Shown piece after piece: positions 25,450 through 34,893 of a stretch of DNA of 64,000 bases (position 1 is its first letter; each line of letters begins with the position of its first letter). The stretch lies in NCBI GenBank assembly GCA_023457255.1, contig JAEWMB010000026.1, positions 186,001-250,000 of the forward strand, written 5' to 3'. The notes beneath the pieces were generated by a model. That model made no database searches. It was not told the DNA's origin and saw nothing but the letters and a program-made list of their open reading frames with translations. Source of the stretch: Bacillota bacterium. Lineage in GTDB: Bacteria; Bacillota; Clostridia; Lachnospirales; Lachnospiraceae. A program made the position numbers and the translations under genes.

Positions 25450-26274
25450 TTACAGCTTTAAAAACGTAGGTTTCCTATCATGAAATACGGTATAATAACG
25501 AAAACCAAGATTAGTTAATAAATCGTTAGCCACCGAAAAATCATAAGCAATATGTTCCGGTTTATGAGCATCAGAGCCGATTGTTAAAATTTCACCGCCC
25601 AACTCCAGATAACGTTTTAAAATCTCAATCTTAGGATGAGGACTTGAAAGCTTATATTTAAAACCTGAAGTATTGCATTCAATACCGATGCCATGCCTAA
25701 TCAGAGTTTTTAAACATTCCTCCAAAACCTCCTTGTAATCAAGATAATCATAAGCTTTCAGGGTATCCGGAATATAGCGGACAATATAATCAAGATGTCC
25801 ATATATTTGGAAACCACGGTAAAATTCCGTATTATGAGCAATGGACTGAAAATAAGCAAGAATACCGTCTTTCGTCGTTTTCGCTGTCCAGAATTCTTTA
25901 TGGTAAGGGTCTATATTTTGCAGTACATGGGTAGAACCTATAACAAAATCAAAAGGATAGGACGATAATAAGGAATCATAATATTTTCGTACCTCTTTTT
26001 TTTGTTCCGGTTCATTTCGAAGTCCCAACTCAATGCCAAGTAAAAGTTCTATTTGATTAGAATAACGTTCTTTTAATTCTTGAAGGCAGGAAATATAATC
26101 CGCAGGGGAGAAGGTAAAAGAACCTTCTCTTCCGTGAGGATAACGATAATCCATATGATCAGTAATGCAATAGGTGGTTAGTCCCAGGGAAATCGCGTGT
26201 TCGATCATAGATTCAGGTGTACTGTCGGAATCGGTTGAAAAATTTGTATGGGTATGAAAATCTGCAAGTATCAT
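25450..26274 (-). CDS. PHP-domain histidinol-phosphatase-like hydrolase (HisK/HisJ family)
   Basis: A 274-residue metal-dependent phosphoesterase of the PHP superfamily. Metal ligands are in the expected places: ADFHTHTNFSTDSDS near 4-18, ITDHMDYRYP near 38, GIELGLR near 80, STHVL near 115, YGHLDYI near 160 and IGSDAHKPE near 238. This pattern fits HisK-type histidinol-phosphate phosphatases. With no his genes nearby, the true substrate may be another phosphomonoester. GGAAAGGAG precedes the ATG. It lies 45 bases after rqcH on the same strand and is probably cotranscribed with it. Confidence 0.85.
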   Translation of the reverse strand: MILADFHTHTNFSTDSDSTPESMIEHAISLGLTTYCITDHMDYRYPHGREGSFTFSPADYISCLQELKERYSNQIELLLGIELGLRNEPEQKKEVRKYYDSLLSSYPFDFVIGSTHVLQNIDPYHKEFWTAKTTKDGILAYFQSIAHNTEFYRGFQIYGHLDYIVRYIPDTLKAYDYLDYKEVLEECLKTLIRHGIGIECNTSGFKYKLSSPHPKIEILKRYLELGGEILTIGSDAHKPEHIAYDFSVANDLLTNLGFRYYTVFHDRKPTFLKL

Positions 26275-26319
26275 AAGTAAGCTCCTTTCCTAATCGTGAG
26301 TATGAAATAAAACGACAAT

Positions 26320-28104
26320 TTAGTCGGAAACTAAGGTTAAGGAACTAATATCCGGTGCAGCAATAAGAGAATAGTTAGTGTAATAGACAACAAAGCCTGG
26401 CTTTCCTTTGTTTGGTTTTTTCACATTCTTTTTCTGTGTATAATCAATTTCAACCTTTTCATTTTCTCTGCCCTTAGAGTAATAGGCAGCAAGGCTTCCG
26501 GCTTCTTCAAACACACGGTCCGGTAATTCATCTCCGTTACTTTTTACAACAACGTGAGAACCTGCCATACCTTTTGCATGAAACCACCAGTCATTTCCGA
26601 TGGCAAAATCAAACGTAAGCTCGTCGTTTTGATAATTATTTTTTCCGACATAGATGTGATAACCATCGGAGGAAAGATAGTGAAAGGGTTTGCTGGTTAT
26701 TTTAGTCTTCTTTTGCTTCTTTTGATTCTTACCGGACTGCTTTTGGCCACCTCTTCCAAAATGACGCTTAATATAGCCATATTCAATTAATTCTTCTTTT
26801 AACTGAACAAGGTCATTTTCAGCGACAGCGATATCAAGAGAAGTACGAATGGAATCCAGATGATTTAAAGCGTCCTCGGTCTCTAGGATTAATTTGCTTA
26901 GAGCTTCAAACGTTCTTTTTAGCTTGCCATATCGTTCAAAATAAACCTTGGCGTTCTCAAGAGCTGAAATCTCAGGGTTTAATGGGATGGTTAAGTCTTC
27001 GTTGGTATAATAATTTAAAACCGTAATTGATTTATCACCAGGAGCTGCCTGATAACCATAAGTTGTTAGTAATTCACCGTAAACTTTATATTTCTCTCTT
27101 TTTTCCGTATCCAAAAGTTGTTTCTTTTGCAAATCATATTTCTTAGATTCACGTTCTATTGCATTTGTAACAATTTTACGCAGGTCTGCAGACTTTTGCC
27201 GAATTCGTGTCACAGCATTTTTTGAGGCATAGAAGTGTTCCAAAACGCTGGAAATACTGAGAAAGTCTTGTTCTTCATAGCCGTCTGCTTCTTTGTAGCA
27301 GGTTAGAGGAATGCTGGAAAATTCCACCGGCTCTTTTCCTCGATATACAATGTTTGGAGTATATTCTTTTGATTTTGTTATTTCCATCACCCGGTTAAAA
27401 TTCTGGTAGAGGTGGTAAGTCAAATCTTCACTTAGGCTTGCTGTGGAGGACTCAGAATCAAGGCTTGACCGGTAACAGATTTCATTTGCAAGAAGCGGGC
27501 TGATTCCGGTCAGTGTACTATAAAGGGCTTTTCCAATCGGCATAGGCTTTGATATCACTTGATTTTTAAATTCCTCAAAGCGGATTATCGTAGGGTCTAA
27601 TTTTTCAGTTGTTTTAGGAATGAAATATTTTCTTCCGGGTAACACTTCTCTTACAGAGCTAACAAAGCCCGGGATATGCTTGATGCTGTCAACCACTGTA
27701 AATTCTTCATCACAGAAGATGATATTACTGTGTTTTCCCATAATCTCGACAATAAGATATTTTTTCCGCACGTCTCCCATCTCATCCAGATGCTCGACTT
27801 CAAACTGCAAAATACGTTCAAAATCAGGTTGGGTGATGGAGAGTATTCTGGCACTATTTAAATGTTTACGAAGCAGCATGCAAAAATTCGGCGCATTTAG
27901 CGGATTTTGCTTGCTTTGCTCCGTAAGATAAATAAGTGGAAGACCCGCAGAAGCGGATAAAAATAGTTTAAATTGATCGTAATTTTTAATGGTAAGCACC
28001 AGCTCATCCTTTTCTGGCTGACTGATTTTCATAATACGGCCGCCTACCAGCTTTTCCTTTAATTCATATAATAAATTGGATATCACAAGACCATCAAATG
28101 CCAT
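26320..28104 (-). CDS. rqcH: Ribosome quality control factor RqcH (NFACT family, FbpA-like)
   Basis: A 594-residue NFACT protein. Bacterial RqcH binds obstructed 50S subunits and adds C-terminal alanine tails to stalled peptides. The NFACT-N domain begins MAFDGLVISNLLYEL and has the GGRIMKISQPEKDEL segment. A long coiled coil follows (about 290-440). A basic linker (QKQSGKNQKKQKKTK) precedes the NFACT-R domain with NDWWFHAKGMAGSHVVVK near 510 and PGFVVYYTNYSLIAAPD near the end. The old name, fibronectin-binding protein, reflects a secondary activity in some pathogens. AGAGG precedes the ATG. It diverges from the rhomboid-pyk operon. Confidence 0.92.
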   Translation of the reverse strand: MAFDGLVISNLLYELKEKLVGGRIMKISQPEKDELVLTIKNYDQFKLFLSASAGLPLIYLTEQSKQNPLNAPNFCMLLRKHLNSARILSITQPDFERILQFEVEHLDEMGDVRKKYLIVEIMGKHSNIIFCDEEFTVVDSIKHIPGFVSSVREVLPGRKYFIPKTTEKLDPTIIRFEEFKNQVISKPMPIGKALYSTLTGISPLLANEICYRSSLDSESSTASLSEDLTYHLYQNFNRVMEITKSKEYTPNIVYRGKEPVEFSSIPLTCYKEADGYEEQDFLSISSVLEHFYASKNAVTRIRQKSADLRKIVTNAIERESKKYDLQKKQLLDTEKREKYKVYGELLTTYGYQAAPGDKSITVLNYYTNEDLTIPLNPEISALENAKVYFERYGKLKRTFEALSKLILETEDALNHLDSIRTSLDIAVAENDLVQLKEELIEYGYIKRHFGRGGQKQSGKNQKKQKKTKITSKPFHYLSSDGYHIYVGKNNYQNDELTFDFAIGNDWWFHAKGMAGSHVVVKSNGDELPDRVFEEAGSLAAYYSKGRENEKVEIDYTQKKNVKKPNKGKPGFVVYYTNYSLIAAPDISSLTLVSD

Positions 28105-28280
28105 ATTAACCTCTATTCCGACGCTTAAACGCCTTAAAAAAATGTAATTCGCAAATATTAGCTGTATCTTTTATTATAGCAAAATATCTTAAGCATTATA
28201 ACATACTACCAGTTTCGGTGTCAAAAATAAGCATGAAAACCACAGAAAGTGAAAAGATTATTAAGATGCTCTACTTTCGT

Positions 28281-28309
28281 TTGACAAGCCAACCATGAAT
28301 ACATATAAT
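28281..28309 (+). promoter_or_regulatory. Consensus sigma-A promoter for the rhomboid-like/pyk operon
   Basis: TTGACA at 28281-28286 and TATAAT at 28304-28309 are both perfect, with an optimal 17-base spacer. Transcription would start near 28316, about 40 bases before the rhomboid-like ATG. This should be a strong constitutive promoter that also serves pyk. Confidence 0.85.
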
Positions 28310-28355
28310 AGTCTGAGGATAGTGGCAGTACCGAATAGGAAAATGGAGGTATTAT

Positions 28356-29243
28356 ATGAAATTTTTAAATAAAATGGAAAAAAAATTCGGCAGATATGCT
28401 ATTCACAATTTGATGAATTTTGTGATAGGCTTATATGTTGTAGGTTTTATAATCACTCTAATTAATCCTAACCTAATTTACTACCTAACCCTCGATATTG
28501 ATAAAGTACTTCAGGGTCAGGTATGGAGACTGGTTACCTTCTTAATTCAAGTGCCATCTTTAAGCGGAATAAGCTTGTTTTTTATCTTAATTGAGATGTA
28601 TCTCTATTATATGATTGGAAACTCACTTGAACGTGCCTGGGGAACCTTCCGTTTTAATCTTTATTTCTTTAGTGGTATCTTGTTTAATATTCTTGCTACC
28701 GTTGTAATTTATACTGTAACCGGTATCAGTGCGACATTTGGACTTACCTTTATCAATCAGGCAATGTTTTTTGCCTTTGCGGCACTATATCCGGATGTGC
28801 AGCTTTTACTCATGTATGTGCTGCCGATTAAGGTAAAATATTTGGCCTATATCTATGCGCTTGTATATGCCTTTGAGGTATATTCAGCTATTCAGGATAG
28901 AAAATATGCAGTGGGTATTGCAATGGTAATAGCAATATTAAATTTCCTAATCTTTTTCTTTGCTACTAGAAATTATAAGAGAATATCTCCAAAGGAATAT
29001 AAGAGAAGAGCAAATTACAAGCGTCAGGTACGAAACGCTCACAATCCAGACAATGTTATACAGTTTCAAGGCAGGAGTACTGTTACGAGACATAAGTGCG
29101 CGGTATGTGGCAGAACGGAATTAGATGATGATAACCTAGAATTCAGATTTTGTTCCAAATGCGACGGAAATTATGAGTACTGTATGGAACACTTATATAC
29201 TCATGAGCATGTGCATCGAAATGACAGAGAACAGGACAGTTAA
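28356..29243 (+). CDS. Rhomboid-like membrane protein with C-terminal zinc-ribbon, probable pseudoprotease
   Basis: A 295-residue protein with about six membrane helices in residues 18-210 and a cytosolic tail. QGQVWRLVTF near 50, EMYLYYMIGNSLERAWG near 86 and the compact helix order are typical of the rhomboid superfamily. I do not find the catalytic GxSG in the fourth helix (the region reads GISATFGLTFINQ), nor a clear partner His, so it is probably inactive and may chaperone or bind membrane proteins. The tail (about 245-290) has CAVCGR, then CSKCD, CMEH and HEHVH, a double zinc-binding unit. GGAGG precedes the ATG. The gene is 17 bases from pyk and shares its promoter. Confidence 0.7.
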   Translation: MKFLNKMEKKFGRYAIHNLMNFVIGLYVVGFIITLINPNLIYYLTLDIDKVLQGQVWRLVTFLIQVPSLSGISLFFILIEMYLYYMIGNSLERAWGTFRFNLYFFSGILFNILATVVIYTVTGISATFGLTFINQAMFFAFAALYPDVQLLLMYVLPIKVKYLAYIYALVYAFEVYSAIQDRKYAVGIAMVIAILNFLIFFFATRNYKRISPKEYKRRANYKRQVRNAHNPDNVIQFQGRSTVTRHKCAVCGRTELDDDNLEFRFCSKCDGNYEYCMEHLYTHEHVHRNDREQDS

Positions 29244-29260
29244 AGAGAGGAATTTGAAAG

Positions 29261-30685
29261 ATGCAGAAAAAAACGAAAATTGTTTGTACCTTAGGACCAG
29301 CGACTTCATCCGAAGAGATGATTAAGGAGTTGTGTTTAAGCGGGATGGATATTGCGAGATTGAATTTCTCCCACGGAAATCACGAAGGTCATGGTGAAAT
29401 GATTTCAAAAATTAAGAAGGTCCGTGAAGAATTGGGGCTTCCAATCGCGATTCTTCTTGATACCAAAGGCCCGGAGATTCGTACCGGACTTGCGGAAAAT
29501 GGGAAAGAATTCACCCTTGTAAAAGGGGAGCAGGTAATTGTTACAACGGAGGATGTTCCTTGTAACAGTACAATTATTAGTGTTACTTATCAACACCTTC
29601 CGGAGGATGTTTCGGTGGGTGGATCAATCTTAATTGCGGATGGATTAATAGAGTTAAGAGTTAAAAAAGTGGAAGATGACAAGGTAATCTGTGAAGTAAT
29701 TAATGGTGGTGAACTTGGCAGCAGAAAGGGTGTGAACCTTCCAAATGTGAAGCTTAAGCTTCCGGCAATCACAGAACAGGATAGAGCGGATATCATCTTT
29801 GGTATTAATGAAGGGGTAGACTTTGTTGCAGCTTCCTTCATTCGTAATGCGGGAGCGATTCGTGAAATACGTGGAATTATCCGTGACTGCAACTCTGATA
29901 TCGCAATTATTGCGAAAATCGAGAATATGGAAGGTATGGAGAATCTAGACGAAATTATTGCTGAGGCAGATGGAATTATGGTGGCTCGCGGTGACCTTGG
30001 TGTAGAAGTAGAGCCGGAGACACTTCCTTATATCCAAAAGACAATGATTCAAAAATGTAATGCGGCGTTTAAGCCGGTTATTACAGCAACTCAGATGTTA
30101 GATTCTATGATTCGCAATCCACGTCCAACCCGTGCAGAGGTAACAGACGTTGCGAATGCGATTTATGACGGAACAGATGCCATTATGTTATCTGGAGAAA
30201 CCGCCGCCGGTAAATATCCGATTCAGGCAGTACGAATGATGGCAAAGATAGCAAAGGAAACAGAAACACATTACGAGTCCATAACAAGTGATAAGAAGAA
30301 TGAATATGAAGCCGGCAACGAAGATGTTTCATGCGCGATTAGTTATTCTGCGGTAGCTACTGCCGGACGGCTTGATGCGAAATTAATTATTGCTTCCAGT
30401 TTTTCCGGTTATACCGCTCGTTTGGTGTCAAAATACCGTCCAAAGTGTCCAATAATTGGATTGTCTCCTTTAGATCGTACACTTCGCAAGATGCAGATTT
30501 ACCGCGGTGTTCAGCCATTAAAGGTAAAAGAAGTGAATTCTACCGATCATCTTTTGGATGAAGCGGTAAAGACGGTACGTCAACATGGCTATGTGAATGA
30601 AGGTGACGTTGTGATTTTAACGGCAGGTGTACCCGCTGGTAAGTCAAGCGTAACTAATATGATAAAGGCGGTTGTTGTTGAATAG
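29261..30685 (+). CDS. pyk: Pyruvate kinase
   Basis: A 474-residue glycolytic enzyme converting phosphoenolpyruvate and ADP to pyruvate and ATP. The family motifs are all present: KIVCTLGPAT at the start, MDIARLNFSHGNHEGH, LLDTKGPEIRTG, the active-site IIAKIENMEGMENLDEI near 212 (catalytic Lys and metal-binding Glu), VARGDLGVEV and ATQMLDSMI. The C-terminal allosteric domain is normal, and the extra PEP-utiliser-like domain of some Bacillus enzymes is absent. AGAGAGGAA precedes the ATG. Confidence 0.97.
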   Translation: MQKKTKIVCTLGPATSSEEMIKELCLSGMDIARLNFSHGNHEGHGEMISKIKKVREELGLPIAILLDTKGPEIRTGLAENGKEFTLVKGEQVIVTTEDVPCNSTIISVTYQHLPEDVSVGGSILIADGLIELRVKKVEDDKVICEVINGGELGSRKGVNLPNVKLKLPAITEQDRADIIFGINEGVDFVAASFIRNAGAIREIRGIIRDCNSDIAIIAKIENMEGMENLDEIIAEADGIMVARGDLGVEVEPETLPYIQKTMIQKCNAAFKPVITATQMLDSMIRNPRPTRAEVTDVANAIYDGTDAIMLSGETAAGKYPIQAVRMMAKIAKETETHYESITSDKKNEYEAGNEDVSCAISYSAVATAGRLDAKLIIASSFSGYTARLVSKYRPKCPIIGLSPLDRTLRKMQIYRGVQPLKVKEVNSTDHLLDEAVKTVRQHGYVNEGDVVILTAGVPAGKSSVTNMIKAVVVE

Positions 30686-30704
30686 ACAATCGTAGGAGGC
30701 ATTC

Positions 30705-31910
30705 ATGTGGAATTTAATGAAAAAAGACCTCAAGGTTTGGGGACAAAATAAAAGAATATGGATGTTTCTAATTGCTGTGCTTATTATGTTTATAATAGGC
30801 ACTGCTTTTTATGCGGTTAAGGAACCTGCCTTGCCGCAGTCAGGAGTATCCATCGGTGTCATTGATAAAGACCAATCCCAATATTCTGCTCTTATGGTAT
30901 CTTATTTTAAAGATAATGAAGTATTTTCCCAATATGTAAGTGTCATAGTTGGTGGAGAGCAAGAGATAAAACAGAAATTCAATGATGGAGAGTTAACGAT
31001 GTATTTGTTAATTCCGCCGGATTTTGCTGAAAGTTTAATTTATATTGAAAACGTTCCGATGCAGGCAGTAATCAGTAATCAGGATACTACAAAAGCGATT
31101 ATCCTAAAAAATATGCTGCTCGGTTATGAACGATACATATCGGCAGTGGAAGTGAACTGTGTTGCTTTGTATGACATGATGCAGGAAGCGTCGATGCCTC
31201 AAAGCCTAATTGATTCTGAAAATGTCCGTATTTCCTATGATTTAGTATTTACTGCTCTTGGAAGAGAAAACTTTTTTGACTATATTGAAAAAGAAGATGT
31301 TGCAGGAATACCATTGCGTACCTATTACACCTATGAGGCACTTTTCCTGCTCTTATCTTATCTTGCCGTATTTGCCGGAATGGACCTATTATTAGAAAGA
31401 AAGAATGGTATATTATCCCGTCTTACTACCATGGGAACTAGGATTACGACAGTGGTATTAGCAAAGTTTTTTCTGTATCTGGGACTTTTTTCTGTACTTG
31501 CACTTAGTTTCCATGGGATGGGGCAGCTTGGTCTGTTTCCGGAAACGCACTTGTCTGAACTCGTATTTTCTATTCTGTATTTTGGTACTTTGGTGTTAGG
31601 ATTCTTGTTTCTGGGAATCTTATTGCAGAAATTGCCGAACTACTTACTTGCAGCGAATGTCTTGATTCTATTTGGTGCGATTATTGGTGCCGGACTAATT
31701 CCATATTTATATTTACCGGAAGCTATGAAGTTACTGGCAAAATTGTCACCGAATTATTGGTTTTTAAACACTTGTTTTACCTTGCATCTAAATGAAAAGA
31801 TGATATCCCCGTTCCTTGTGCTTGGAATGGTGCTCTGCATGCTGCTTTTTATTATTTGCATTGGTGCTGCTTATCGAAGAAGGGAGGGAATTGTTCGTGA
31901 AGACATCTAA
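30705..31910 (+). CDS. ABC-2 type permease subunit
   Basis: A 401-residue membrane protein with one N-terminal helix (about 18-37), a large extracytoplasmic region (about 40-210) and five more helices (about 215-395). This is the layout of ABC-2 membrane 3 proteins (YhgE/NatB/linearmycin-resistance type). MKKDLKVWGQNKRIWMF and the LLLERKNGILSRL cytoplasmic loop are typical. GTAGGAGG precedes the ATG, 19 bases after pyk, and the next permease overlaps its end by 14 bases. No ATPase gene accompanies the pair, so the nucleotide-binding subunit must be elsewhere or these act unusually. Confidence 0.78.
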   Translation: MWNLMKKDLKVWGQNKRIWMFLIAVLIMFIIGTAFYAVKEPALPQSGVSIGVIDKDQSQYSALMVSYFKDNEVFSQYVSVIVGGEQEIKQKFNDGELTMYLLIPPDFAESLIYIENVPMQAVISNQDTTKAIILKNMLLGYERYISAVEVNCVALYDMMQEASMPQSLIDSENVRISYDLVFTALGRENFFDYIEKEDVAGIPLRTYYTYEALFLLLSYLAVFAGMDLLLERKNGILSRLTTMGTRITTVVLAKFFLYLGLFSVLALSFHGMGQLGLFPETHLSELVFSILYFGTLVLGFLFLGILLQKLPNYLLAANVLILFGAIIGAGLIPYLYLPEAMKLLAKLSPNYWFLNTCFTLHLNEKMISPFLVLGMVLCMLLFIICIGAAYRRREGIVREDI

Positions 31911-33051
31911 AACCTCTATACTAAGAGATCTGCTTAATCGTACTTCGGTTTCTCTGCGCTTACTTCTTAGGGATAAAGGAACAGTTATTGTGTTTCTACT
32001 TTCAGTCCTTAGTTTTTTCTTAGTTTGCAGTTCTTTAAATGAGGCAGCGGCAAAACGAAGTAAGATTCCAATTGGAGTAATCAATCTTGATGTAAAAACT
32101 GAGAATGGAATAGAAGCCCCGACCAAGGTTTCTTTAAGTTTAATTGAGAATCTGCAGAGTGTTGAATCATTTCTTGTGATCGAAGAGGAGATGGATACGC
32201 TAGAAGGTATGTTATCCAATCGTGAGATTTATTGCTTTTATACAATTAACAAAGGCTATGAGGAGAAACTAAAAAGAGGTGATTTGACTCATTTAATTAC
32301 AGTTTATCAGGTAAAAGGAGACCAATCGGTACCGATTCTATCGGATATCTTTGCCGGAGAGATGATGTATCAGATTTGTGTTGAACGTACAGCAGCACGA
32401 TTCGCAGCAGTCTTAAAGGATAAGAGTCAAATGGTGAAAGAAAACTTTTATCAATATGCAAAAGAACTAAGGGAAAATGAAGAGTTTGAATTTCAATTTG
32501 ACATTACACTTTCGGATACGGCAAATGGACAGGAAATGTTTGAAAATCTTGACACCAGCTTACTCTACCGGCAAATAATTGCTGGTCTTTTCGCTATCCT
32601 GCTTTCCTTTGTTATTATGTTTTCTTATACCTATGTTTGTATGGAGAGAGAGCAAGGAATTGAAAAAAGGGCAAAGATAACGATGGTTTCAAGATGGTCA
32701 AGAAACCTTGGAACAGTGTTAAGTGTTCTGATTTTATCTCTCATTTTAAGCGTAGTTTTTGTTTCCTGCGTATGCTATTATATAAAATTACCGCAGATCT
32801 ATGGCAAGCTGCTGCTTTTATCCCTCGCTTATGCGTTTATGATATCATTGATATTTTTGCTGATTACAAAAATTGTGCATAGTTTTATTGCGTATCAATT
32901 ATTTGGTGCCATAACAGTTTTAATACTTGGAGCGAGTGGCTTTCTTTCTTTTATAGGAGCCGTACTAAAAGCGGATTTCTTAAATGTTTTTAAATTTACA
33001 CCAAACGGGTGGTTTATTAAGAAATTTGTTGATATAATAATCAATATCTAA
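31897..33051 (+). CDS. Second ABC-2 type permease subunit
   Basis: A 384-residue partner of the preceding permease, with the same plan: helix near 18-40, a long external region to about 215, then five helices. I start it at the GTG at 31897, eight bases after GGGAGGG and overlapping the upstream gene by 14 bases; TTG at 31891 is an alternative. CMEREQGIEKRAKITM is the cytoplasmic loop matching the first permease. The two subunits probably form a heterodimeric exporter. The substrate is unknown. Confidence 0.75.
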   Translation: MKTSKTSILRDLLNRTSVSLRLLLRDKGTVIVFLLSVLSFFLVCSSLNEAAAKRSKIPIGVINLDVKTENGIEAPTKVSLSLIENLQSVESFLVIEEEMDTLEGMLSNREIYCFYTINKGYEEKLKRGDLTHLITVYQVKGDQSVPILSDIFAGEMMYQICVERTAARFAAVLKDKSQMVKENFYQYAKELRENEEFEFQFDITLSDTANGQEMFENLDTSLLYRQIIAGLFAILLSFVIMFSYTYVCMEREQGIEKRAKITMVSRWSRNLGTVLSVLILSLILSVVFVSCVCYYIKLPQIYGKLLLLSLAYAFMISLIFLLITKIVHSFIAYQLFGAITVLILGASGFLSFIGAVLKADFLNVFKFTPNGWFIKKFVDIIINI

Positions 33052-33217
33052 TTTTGGCAGATATTCTTTCAATAGTTAAAAAGATAGAGTAACATATCTG
33101 AAATCTGCATCAAAGGCTTACAAAGATGCCAGGCGAAGAACTAGAGATATATGGTGGTATTACGAAGCGATGGGACGGCTAAATAAGAGATTTTGTAGGA
33201 ATGGAGATAATTACAAT

Positions 33218-34615
33218 ATGTTGAATAGAAAACAGATAGAGCAGGAAGTACGTAAGGGAAAACAATTAGAGGTATATTTACCAATGCTGTTAAGCTATAT
33301 TTCCTCTGACTATTATGCTTACAGCAGTATGAGTTTTGCCATGCATTATTATAATGTGTTTGAGATGCTTGCGTCTGATGAATGCTCGGAGGGAGCAAAA
33401 AAGTATATTCTTAGGGTGAATGATATTATTTTAAGCACAATACTTACAGAGTTTGATGCGATAAAGAGGGAGAAGGGAATTAAAAAACTTCACGAACTCC
33501 GCACTGCAATTATATCTAAAATGCAAGGACTGACTTCTTATGCGGATTGTTTTTCTTTATATGAGTATATGCTAAATCGGATCGAACCAAACTACCAGGA
33601 TGATTTAGAAGACATTGATGTTGAAATAGAAGTAAAAGAACTCGTTTCCATGATTTTTGCGCAAGAAGATCGTTTGGTAAGGAATGAGCGTATTCGCAGC
33701 ATGCTTTCACAACTGCCGGTTCGTATGACCAAAAACAGATTTTATGATATGTTAAAGGAGAGCCTTTCCGTCTATGAGGGCAGTGAAGAGAGTACGGTAG
33801 AAGATTTTATCTACATGCTTCGTTCTGCAGCGGGTATCTATAAACCCAAGCAGATGGAAGAAGATTTTCCAAGACTTATGGAAGCCGTGAAGCGTTTGGA
33901 GTATGCAGATTATCAGAATCTTAGTGAGGATAATTATAAAGAATTAGAAACCGTGCTAAGTGATGCAACTTCTCAGTTAGAAATTGAAACAGAGAGCTAT
34001 TATGCACTCGAGGAGGCAGTGAATGCTTTATATAGTGTATTGTTAAATGAAGTATATGCTTCTACAGATGCGGTAACGGCCGGAAATTTATTAAAGGGTA
34101 TTGTTGGAGAGATAGCCTTACTTTTGCAAAAGCAGCAGTTTATCACAATACCGGAAGCCCTGGTGCAGGAGTTTTCGGCAGCAGAGGGAAAATTAGAGTA
34201 TTATTTAGAGGCGGTTACGAAAGATGAGGCAATCCTTGATTTCATTAAAAAAGATCATAAGGAATCGGCGCAGGCACTTATGCTGGCACGTCAATTAGAA
34301 TGTCTGATACTAACTCAAAGCTTGGTTTCTAATTCCTTATTTATTGACTTGGAAAAACAATGGAATGGAAAAATAGCAGATAACGCATTTTTAGAAAAAC
34401 GCTGGGGTGAACTATCAGACGAGTTTGGTAAGATGTTAAACGAAGGGAATAAGTTATTGAATCGTGCACGTATTGCCGCAGCACTTCGGGAGATGCCTGT
34501 GCTTTTTAGTAATTCTACAGAAGTTAGAGATTATATAAGAAATTCTCTGGCAGGGTGCCGTGATGTAGCAGAGCGTGTTGCCAGTGTTTCCCTGTTAAAA
34601 CAGTTGTTAGATTAA
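33218..34615 (+). CDS. Helical protein of unknown function, 465 residues
   Basis: I do not recognise this protein. It is soluble, almost wholly alpha-helical, acidic and leucine-rich, with repeated Glu/Lys-rich helices. Examples are DDLEDIDVEIEVKELV near 140 and TVLSDATSQLEIETESYYA near 245. No catalytic or binding motif is apparent. I prefer the ATG at 33218, which has a GGAG upstream and begins MLNRKQIEQEVRKGKQ; an ATG at 33170 would add 16 residues. It follows the permease pair after 166 bases and ends just before a tandem hairpin repeat. Its composition is that of Lachnospiraceae-restricted hypothetical proteins. Confidence 0.75.
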   Translation: MLNRKQIEQEVRKGKQLEVYLPMLLSYISSDYYAYSSMSFAMHYYNVFEMLASDECSEGAKKYILRVNDIILSTILTEFDAIKREKGIKKLHELRTAIISKMQGLTSYADCFSLYEYMLNRIEPNYQDDLEDIDVEIEVKELVSMIFAQEDRLVRNERIRSMLSQLPVRMTKNRFYDMLKESLSVYEGSEESTVEDFIYMLRSAAGIYKPKQMEEDFPRLMEAVKRLEYADYQNLSEDNYKELETVLSDATSQLEIETESYYALEEAVNALYSVLLNEVYASTDAVTAGNLLKGIVGEIALLLQKQQFITIPEALVQEFSAAEGKLEYYLEAVTKDEAILDFIKKDHKESAQALMLARQLECLILTQSLVSNSLFIDLEKQWNGKIADNAFLEKRWGELSDEFGKMLNEGNKLLNRARIAAALREMPVLFSNSTEVRDYIRNSLAGCRDVAERVASVSLLKQLLD

Positions 34616-34629
34616 CAGGATACGATAAT

Positions 34630-34764
34630 ATAATATCACTTATCAGAAGTTATTTTTTAACTTCTGATAAAAGGTGTGGTTTTGCACCGTAAATCCGATA
34701 ATATCACTTATCAGAAGTTATTTTTTAACTTCTGATAAAGGTGTGGTTTTGCACCGTAAATCCG
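34630..34764. repeat. Tandem direct repeat of a 68/67-bp double-hairpin unit
   Basis: Two consecutive units, 34630-34697 and 34698-34764, differ by a single A. Each contains a 13-bp perfect stem (ttatcagaagtta / taacttctgataa with a T-rich loop) followed by a short ggtg / cacc hairpin. It lies directly after the helical protein's stop codon, so the first stem may be its terminator, duplicated in tandem. Confidence 0.9.
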
Positions 34765-34795
34765 ATTATCGGAACAGGCTTATAGTTCCGATAAT
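34765..34795. terminator. Third hairpin of the cluster
   Basis: The arms attatcggaac (34765-34775) and gttccgataat (34785-34795) form a perfect 11-bp stem with a 9-base loop. It directly abuts the tandem repeat. There is no long T-run after it, so termination is uncertain. An extended -10 box (TGTTATAAT, ending 34854) for the next gene lies 50 bases on. Confidence 0.5.
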
Positions 34796-34893
34796 ATGCT
34801 TTATTATCGTATGACAAAATCTGCTGTATTTTTATAAGGAACCTGTGTTATAATTTAGTAGATAACCAAAAAGAGGAAGAGGATGAGGAGAAC

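Noticed and set aside
29590..29892. 100-codon antisense frame in pyruvate kinase
   Set aside because: Pyruvate kinase is certain here and the antisense peptide is Ser/Pro-rich with no start signal.
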